A stretch of 64,000 nucleotides of DNA from Amoebidium appalachense (lineage: Eukaryota; Ichthyosporea): assembly GCA_963693365.1 (NCBI GenBank), contig CAVNZM010000017.1, forward strand, positions 868,001-932,000, written 5' to 3'. Both the position numbers and the translations under genes were made by a program. Positions 56,721 through 64,000 of this stretch are shown here, piece after piece (position 1 is the stretch's first letter; the number at the start of each line of letters is the position of its first letter). The notes under the pieces are model-generated. The model had not been told where the DNA came from and searched no databases. It worked only from the letters and a program-made list of their open reading frames with translations.

Positions 56721-58446
56721 ACCATGTTGTGTCGTCGGCGAAAGCTACAGACGTCACACACGGGGGTGTTTGTGCCGGTGTGTGGTGCTGTGTCTGTGGG
56801 GGTAGGTGGAAAGTGTACCCCTTGCCGTGCCTTTTGATGGCTGTTAAAACTGGATCGTAGAATATAATCCACAGAATGGGGGAGAGGACAGCCCCTTGGG
56901 CCAGGCCGTTTTCAACAGGGAAAGACTCAGTGTGCCCCTGGTCTGTGCACACCGTGGCCGTACGACTGTGCCACATGTGCCGGAGGAGGGTGATTAGCTG
57001 GGGGTCTGTGCCCAGGCGGGTGAGCCCCAGTTCCACCGAGGGCCAAGACACCGTGTCATATGCCCTCTTAATGTCCTGTTGGACGATCCATAGTTCCTGG
57101 TCGTGGTCTATGGCATCCTCTATCGTCTCTCGGATGATAGCCAGCGCCCCGTCGATACCCGGGCCCGGCACGAACCCAAAATTCCCCCCCGGGAGGAGGG
57201 TGGGGTACTGCCGGAAGATCGAGAGTAGGTGCTGGTTGATGACCGATTCTAGCAGCTTCCGTGCCGTTTCCAAGAGTGCTATCGGTCGGGTTTTGTCGAA
57301 GTCACCTTCCCATTCCCCTTTCGGTAGGGGATGGATGGTGTGGTGCAGCCATGACCTCGGTGTGGTCCCCGTGGCCAGACATCCGTTGATGATATGTAGG
57401 AGCCATGCTAGCCCCTTTGGCCCCAGGTGTTGGAAGTATTCGTACTGGATTTCCGTTGGGCCGGGGGCCTTCCCCCCCTGTCGGCTTTGGACGATCTGTT
57501 GGAGCTCGTCGTGGGTGGCCGGGTGCATTATAGACCCTAATGGGGAGTCTTCGGGGGGGATCGGTCGATAGATGTCGGCCCACATTGGGTCGGCGAGCAT
57601 CTCCTCGATGTGTGGGTTCCTGCGGGCCGTCCACCGGTGATAAGTTTCACGAATGACGGGCTCCGTGTCAGCCCACTCCGTGAGGTACTCAGTGCCCGTT
57701 GGGGTGACGTGCTTGACTAACGTAGCCGAGACGTTCACACTCCCCCGGTCTAAAATGCTGCTTAGTGCTCGCCGGAGTTCGTCCACCATACGCTTGCACC
57801 GTGCTTCTGCTGCTGCTGTTGCCCGTAACCAAAGGAGTTTTTGCCGTTTCCTTCGGAGTTGGGACCTGTATAGTTGTAGTTGCTCCCGCATGGTTGCCTC
57901 CCACTCCTCCCACTGCCTCCCTGTCTGAGACAGGTGGGCTGCTGGGGGGGTGGGGTGCTGCTGCAGGGTGGGTGACCCGTGCCGCGCCTGCTGGCCAGGG
58001 TTGCACTCTGCTGCTGTGGGCCGTTGCGGCTGCGTGGGTGTGGTCTGTAGCTGTTGGTTGCCCGTGGGTGGCCCTGGCAGGGTCTGCAGGCGGGGTGGCC
58101 CCTGCTTTGGCTGCCGGTGTGGGCTGCCTGCTTGGGCTTCAGCCTGCGGCTGCTGCTGCTGGCTTGGTTGCTCCTGTTGGTGCTGTCGGCTGGGTGGCCC
58201 GTGCTGGGCCTGCCGGCCGGGGCTGCAATCTGCTGCTGCATGCAGCTGCTGCAGTGTGGGTGTGATTTGTTGCTGCTGGCCGGGTAGCCCATGCAGGGCC
58301 TGCAGGCTGGGCGGCCCCTGCTGTGGCTGCCGGTGTGGGCTGCCTGCTAGGGCTGCAGCCTGAGGCTGCTGCTGCTGGCTTGGTGGCTCCTGTTGGTACT
58401 GTCGGCTGGGGGGGCCGTGCTGGGCCGGCCGGCCGGGGCTGCACAC
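56419..58446 (-). CDS. LINE reverse transcriptase region (frame open further upstream)
   Basis: About 675 codons are shown; the first is not ATG and the frame appears open further 5'. Residues 1-165 are Gln/Pro/Ala repeats and 180-235 a basic coiled-coil-like helix. RT follows: GGKAPGPTEIQYEY (324-337), TRPIALLETARKLLESVI (387-404), the first catalytic Asp in QDIKRAYD (457-464), GLAQGAVLSP (514-523) and the FADD box 569-572. This is non-LTR-type RT. The frame shifts at the four-base G run 56527-56530; with one base fewer it would join the next frame (MIRVLGVNITLQ). Confidence 0.88.
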   Translation of the reverse strand: MCSPGRPAQHGPPSRQYQQEPPSQQQQPQAAALAGSPHRQPQQGPPSLQALHGLPGQQQQITPTLQQLHAAADCSPGRQAQHGPPSRQHQQEQPSQQQQPQAEAQAGSPHRQPKQGPPRLQTLPGPPTGNQQLQTTPTQPQRPTAAECNPGQQARHGSPTLQQHPTPPAAHLSQTGRQWEEWEATMREQLQLYRSQLRRKRQKLLWLRATAAAEARCKRMVDELRRALSSILDRGSVNVSATLVKHVTPTGTEYLTEWADTEPVIRETYHRWTARRNPHIEEMLADPMWADIYRPIPPEDSPLGSIMHPATHDELQQIVQSRQGGKAPGPTEIQYEYFQHLGPKGLAWLLHIINGCLATGTTPRSWLHHTIHPLPKGEWEGDFDKTRPIALLETARKLLESVINQHLLSIFRQYPTLLPGGNFGFVPGPGIDGALAIIRETIEDAIDHDQELWIVQQDIKRAYDTVSWPSVELGLTRLGTDPQLITLLRHMWHSRTATVCTDQGHTESFPVENGLAQGAVLSPILWIIFYDPVLTAIKRHGKGYTFHLPPQTQHHTPAQTPPCVTSVAFADDTTWFGPNKESIQQTLDLSAPFFYYHDLEPHPDKFSVLARGTPTRATVAPMQYRKSPGAPPLPIQIELPDDQSARGQHHPPTTHPAQRWEGHAADITGHHHTSP

Positions 58447-58870
58447 TGCTGCTGCAGGCAGCTGCTGCAGTGTGGGTGGGGTCGGTTGCTGCTGGCTGGG
58501 TGGCCCCTGCTGTGGCTGCCGGTGTGGGCTGCCTGCTGGGGCTGCAGCCTGAGGCTGCTGCTGCTGGCTTGGAGGCTCCTGTTCGTGCTGTCGGCTGGGT
58601 GGCCCGTGCTGGGCCGGCCGGCCGGGGCTGCGATCATGCGGCAGCTGGTGCAGTGGGGGTGTGGTCGGTTGCTGCTGGCTGGGTGGCCTTGGCGGGGCCT
58701 GCAGGCTGGGTGGCCCCTGCTGTGACTGCCGGTGTGGGCTGCCTGCTGGGGCTGCAGCCTGTGGCTGCTGCTGCTCGCTTGGTGGCTCCTGTTTGTGCCG
58801 TCGGCTGGGTGGCCCGCGCTGGGCCGGCCGGCCGGGGCTGCAATCTGCTGCTGCAGGCAGCCACTGCAGT
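57950..58870 (-). repeat. In-frame ~190-216-bp tandem repeats in the LINE 5' region
   Basis: A shared CTGCCGGTGT landmark on the plus strand lies at 58111, 58327, 58516 and 58726; spacings 216, 189 and 210 are all multiples of three. Units encode Gln/Pro/Ala-rich peptide with SPHRQPQQGPPS and CSPGRQAQHGPPS. Unit ends differ by small in-frame indels. Confidence 0.88.
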
Positions 58871-58890
58871 GTGGGAGGGTGTAATAAAAG

Positions 58891-60730
<1,840 letters not shown>

Positions 60731-61424
60731 GTGTCACGTGTATGAGCCAACAAATTAACATCTCTAGAACTTAATATAGTATGTGTTGAATAATTATGAT
60801 CACTCGCTCCGGTGGTGGCATAACAAAGAGTTGCAAAGAAATATGGTGCACTTGGTTCTTTCAATAGTAAAGGAAACAGTGCGGAATACTATAATGGTTG
60901 TGTTTATGTTGGTGCTTTCATACGTACGGAATTACACCCGTGAATCTATAAGACCACAGAAATGCCTCCTGAACGGTATGATGCCATTAACCTTAGGCAC
61001 ATAATCAACAAAATAGTAAATCAAGTTAAAGTTAACTTTAATCACTCAATGAATAAAGAAAGAGCTAAAACATTGAAGCCACAAATGTGTCTGACTTATA
61101 ATAATTCCCTATTTCACGTCTTTGAGTCGACATATAGTTGGAACTGAACTGGTTTGTGCCTTTCACCCAACCCATTTGTGCGAAAATCATCGGAAATGCA
61201 GCATTAAAAGCGCAAAGCTTATAAAACCACATGAAGTACCAGTGAATACGTAAAGCCTTAGTTCGCCCAACCACACCACTGATTGAAATAATAATTAAAA
61301 AAAAGCATGAAAGCTCAGACATCCGCATGCATATTCCAAGGATGATAATATGCCGCACCAGGAAGGGTTAACCGTAAAAGAAGAGGGTGGTGGTGGTGGT
61401 GGTGGTGGTGGTGGTGGTGGTGGT

Positions 61425-61467
<43 letters not shown>

Positions 61468-62178
61468 GGGAGGGGGGATACTTGGGTTATGCAGATGTCG
61501 TTTATTAATTGAGCTCAGGAATGGTTACGTCATCACACCAGGACAAACATGAAACATGGTCTATATCATTAAAAACCTTTCAGTGAACCTCAAACTTTAA
61601 AAGATCACAAAAAAAACTCCAAAAATATATACAAAAACTGTCTCTACATCGATTAAAAAACATGAATACCAATAAAAGAAATCGCGTGTATCCACTGTCC
61701 ATTGTCATCCAGATCGTGTATGCAAGCTATCCACGTCATTTTCGGCAATAAAATTGCAGCGCTCGTGAGTTATGCTTATGAATTACAGGTCCAAAAATAC
61801 CTCATATGCACATACTACACAGTAACTCATACGCACACAGTAACTCATATGCACACAGTAATGGCATATGCACACAGTACCTCATGCACACCTAGTACCG
61901 CATATGCACACAGTACATCATATGCACACAGCACATCATATGCACACAGTCACCTCACGTGTACACAGTACCCCATGCACACAGTACCTCATATGCACAC
62001 AGCCTTACGTGAGGTACCTCACATGCATGCACACAGTGCCTCATAGGCACAGAATAATTACTAACAGATCACCTATAAAAAAAATGATCCCACAGTAACT
62101 CATATGCACACAGTAACTCCTAAGCACGTTATGCATACAGTACCCCATGCACACAGTAACTCGTATGCACACAGTACC
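60731..62178. other. Intergenic: unique AT-rich DNA, GGT/G tract and minisatellite
   Basis: 60731-61370 and 61500-61780 are AT-rich and non-repetitive with no recognisable gene. 61386-61466 is (GGT)n running into a long G run. 61800-62195 is the CA-TATGCACACAGTA minisatellite, which reaches into the end of the cysteine-rich gene. Confidence 0.6.
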
Positions 62179-62195
62179 TCATATGCACAAAGTGT
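61800..62195. repeat. ~19-bp minisatellite, CATATGCACACAGTA type
   Basis: About fifteen units of CATATGCACACAGTAMCT with variants, interrupted at 62040-62095 by unrelated AT-rich sequence. Its right-most unit overlaps the stop codon region of the cysteine-rich gene (TGTGCATATGAGGTACTGTG on the minus strand). Confidence 0.88.
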
Positions 62196-62297
62196 TTTGC
62201 AGGCTTGGGCACGATGCCACTTTGCCAGTGGGGCAGGGCTGACCGTTGGCTGGCAGGGGGCATGGCTTGCACGGGCCTAGGTACACGTTTCCGTACC

Positions 62298-62344
<47 letters not shown>

Positions 62345-63058
62345 GTGTGTTTGTGTGTGTGTGTGTGTGTTTGCCTGCGTACGTGTCGTATCATTTCGCA
62401 ATCATGATGTGCATTTGTGCACTTGTTACGTGCGGGTGTGTGGGCGCGTTGTACATGTGTGCAAGTGGTAACCAAAAACCGTCAGAAAACAACAAGGTTG
62501 AGAATGATCTCAGCAATCACGAGATGGGCTGTGAATGTTATCGGGACGCCATTATTAGTACTGAAATGGAGATTGATCGGGAAAGCCTACAATGATGGGC
62601 CCAGAGCCGGGTGGAGTGGGGAGGGGGGGGGGGGGGGGGAGGTGGTTAGGGGGGGGGGGGGGGGGGTTGGTGGGGGGCAGACATTTCAGAGTCTGGGTCA
62701 ATGAAGGGGAAGGGTATAGTTCTTTCTTTTAATGGAATAAAAAGGTAAAAAGAAAGTGGGGGGGATTTTGAGTGTGACTGGAGGAACCGATTAAGGGAGA
62801 GAAGGTGAGCGCACGCAGGGGGATGGGAGGGGGGGGAGGGGGGGGGGAGGAGGAGGGGGGAGAGCGAGGGGAAGAGGAGGGAGGGAGGAGGGAGGGGAGG
62901 GGAGGGGGGGGGGGGGGGGGGGGGGGGGGGACGGGAGGGGGGAGGGGGTTACCCAGGCATGCATTTGTTGTAGTTGCAGAATGGGGTTGCATAGACATTG
63001 TCTGGGGAGTTGCAAATTGTCTGGCCGGGCTGGCAGTAGGGGTCTTTGGTTGGGCAGG
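62179..63058 (-). CDS. Cysteine-rich, probably secreted or extracellular protein, last two exons
   Basis: Exons 63058-62953 and 62296-62179 join in phase (GG|G). Acceptor of the first is CCCCCCAG, its donor GTAACC; the second follows (CA)nCTGCAG and ends at TGA 62181-62179. The product reads CPTKDPYCQPGQTICNS, FCNYNKCMPGYGNVYLG, CKPCPLPANGQPCPTGK and CPSLQNTLCI, with 11 Cys in about 73 residues. Spacing resembles GCC2/GCC3 (ephrin-receptor-like) or EGF-like modules of surface proteins, but I cannot assign one. Upstream exons are expected right of 63058, beyond the satellite or the window. The intron is 656 bases and G-rich in its first part. Confidence 0.6.
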
Positions 63059-63077
63059 CTGGGGGGTTGATATGATG

Positions 63078-63660
63078 GTGATGGTGTTAGATGGATATAT
63101 GGGAAATTACAGGGGGGATATATGTATATATCATTGGATAGATACTCAGAATAAGACCGGTAGTAGGCAAATATCATAAGATGGATAAGTGCATAATTTA
63201 TTAGATAGACATTCAATAAGAATTGTACGCAAATATCATATGATGGATAAGTGCATAATTTATTAGATAGACATTCAATAAGAATGGTACGCAATTATCA
63301 TAAGATGGATATATGAATATATCATTAGATAGATACTCAGAACAACAACTGCACGAAACTATCATAAGATGGATATGTGCATATATCATTAGATAATGCT
63401 CAGAATAATAACAAGAGTACGCAAATAATACAAGATGGATATATGCATATATTATTAGATAGATATACGAAGATGTTATAGGGTAGATATGTACGAAGGT
63501 AGCAGAAGATGGATATATGGAGGTATTGTAAGATGAATATACAAAAATTGCTAGAGCATTAGGTGGATATAGGCAGATACTATGATATGGATAACCACAG
63601 ATACTATTACACGGATATATTTGAACAGATAGTATAGGAGAAAAATGTTCAAATAGCACT
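63078..63660. repeat. AT-rich satellite, ~62-66-bp unit
   Basis: Tandem units begin near GATGGATAAGTGC or GATGGATATATGC at about 63181, 63243, 63305, 63369 and 63435. They include ATTAGATAGA and GTACGCAAAT. Units to the right (63480-63640) decay to GATGGATAT remnants. Confidence 0.88.
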
Positions 63661-63763
63661 TAGTCTAGATGCATCCAATACACGTAGATGTCATAGAATG
63701 GGTGTGCGCAGAACATATTAGGTGGATACATACATATGTTGGTAGCTCCAGATGAATATACAC

Positions 63764-63972
<209 letters not shown>

Positions 63973-64000
63973 GTGAGTGTGTGAGGAGGAGGGCGGGAGA

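Larger units (their letters stand above)
46602..58874 (-). mobile_element. LINE (non-LTR retrotransposon), ~6.0 kb, split by a copia insertion
   Basis: The element reads leftward. Its 3' end is an A-rich tail (T run 46602-46611 on the plus strand). An exact 16-bp target-site duplication, GAGGGTGTAATAAAAG, flanks it at 46586-46601 and 58875-58890. Order on the minus strand: Gln/Pro/Ala repeats, reverse transcriptase, thumb-like region, (copia 56089-49811), unknown region, RNase H and a zinc finger. Without copia it measures 5,994 bases. The copia insert is 6,279 bases, a multiple of three, and the LINE frame continues across it. No endonuclease domain is visible, and no clear ATG exists at the 5' end, so the copy may be 5'-truncated. 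Confidence 0.92.

Overview
The window is nuclear DNA from an intron-rich eukaryote. Two conserved genes are cut into many short exons with GT/AG introns. Between and inside genes there are very long simple repeats ((CA)n, (GA)n, runs of C or G) and eukaryotic retrotransposons. A pallidin-type BLOC-1 subunit, a cytosolic-type cysteinyl-tRNA synthetase and an STT3 close to animal proteins fit a protist or early-branching opisthokont or amoebozoan type of genome. I cannot name the species.

Layout. 1-7296: the last nine exons of cytosolic cysteinyl-tRNA synthetase (+); its first intron in the window holds a complete non-autonomous hAT-type element. 7.3-10.9 kb: repeat-rich intergenic DNA. 10.9-14 kb: exons of an unrecognised membrane protein (-). 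14.8-16.4 kb: BLOC1S6/pallidin (-), head to head with 17.06-31.22 kb: STT3, the catalytic subunit of oligosaccharyltransferase (+), which I could resolve into 20 exons. 32.3-33.7 kb: an intronless coiled-coil protein with an NPF/DPF/PPxY tail (-). 36.6 kb: a copied fragment of the kinase gene. 42.4-43.4 kb: an intronless CAMK-like protein kinase (-). 46.6-58.9 kb: a LINE (-) bounded by an exact 16-bp target-site duplication and split by a Ty1/copia LTR retrotransposon (-) whose two 663-bp LTRs look identical. 59-62 kb: a diverged copy of the 40.9-41.9 kb segment and minisatellites. 62.2-63.1 kb: two exons of a cysteine-rich protein (-). 63.1-64 kb: an AT-rich satellite and (GT)n.

The most unusual signal is in the non-coding DNA. 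A short repeat family of about 110 bp, beginning near CTGAGGATGGGCTCTGC and running into a poly(C) tract, occurs at about 16 places, mostly in STT3 introns and there always in gene orientation. Introns follow a recurrent plan: a poly(C) tract soon after the donor and often a (CA)n tract running straight into the CAG acceptor. STT3 intron 4 holds tandem copies of its own exon end and donor site.

Several reading frames (STT3 exon 17, the LINE and the copia Gag-Pol) are broken only within short or long C/G runs. Homopolymer-length error in the assembly is the simplest explanation. Exon limits were deduced by eye from splice consensus, phase and remembered protein families; no search was run.
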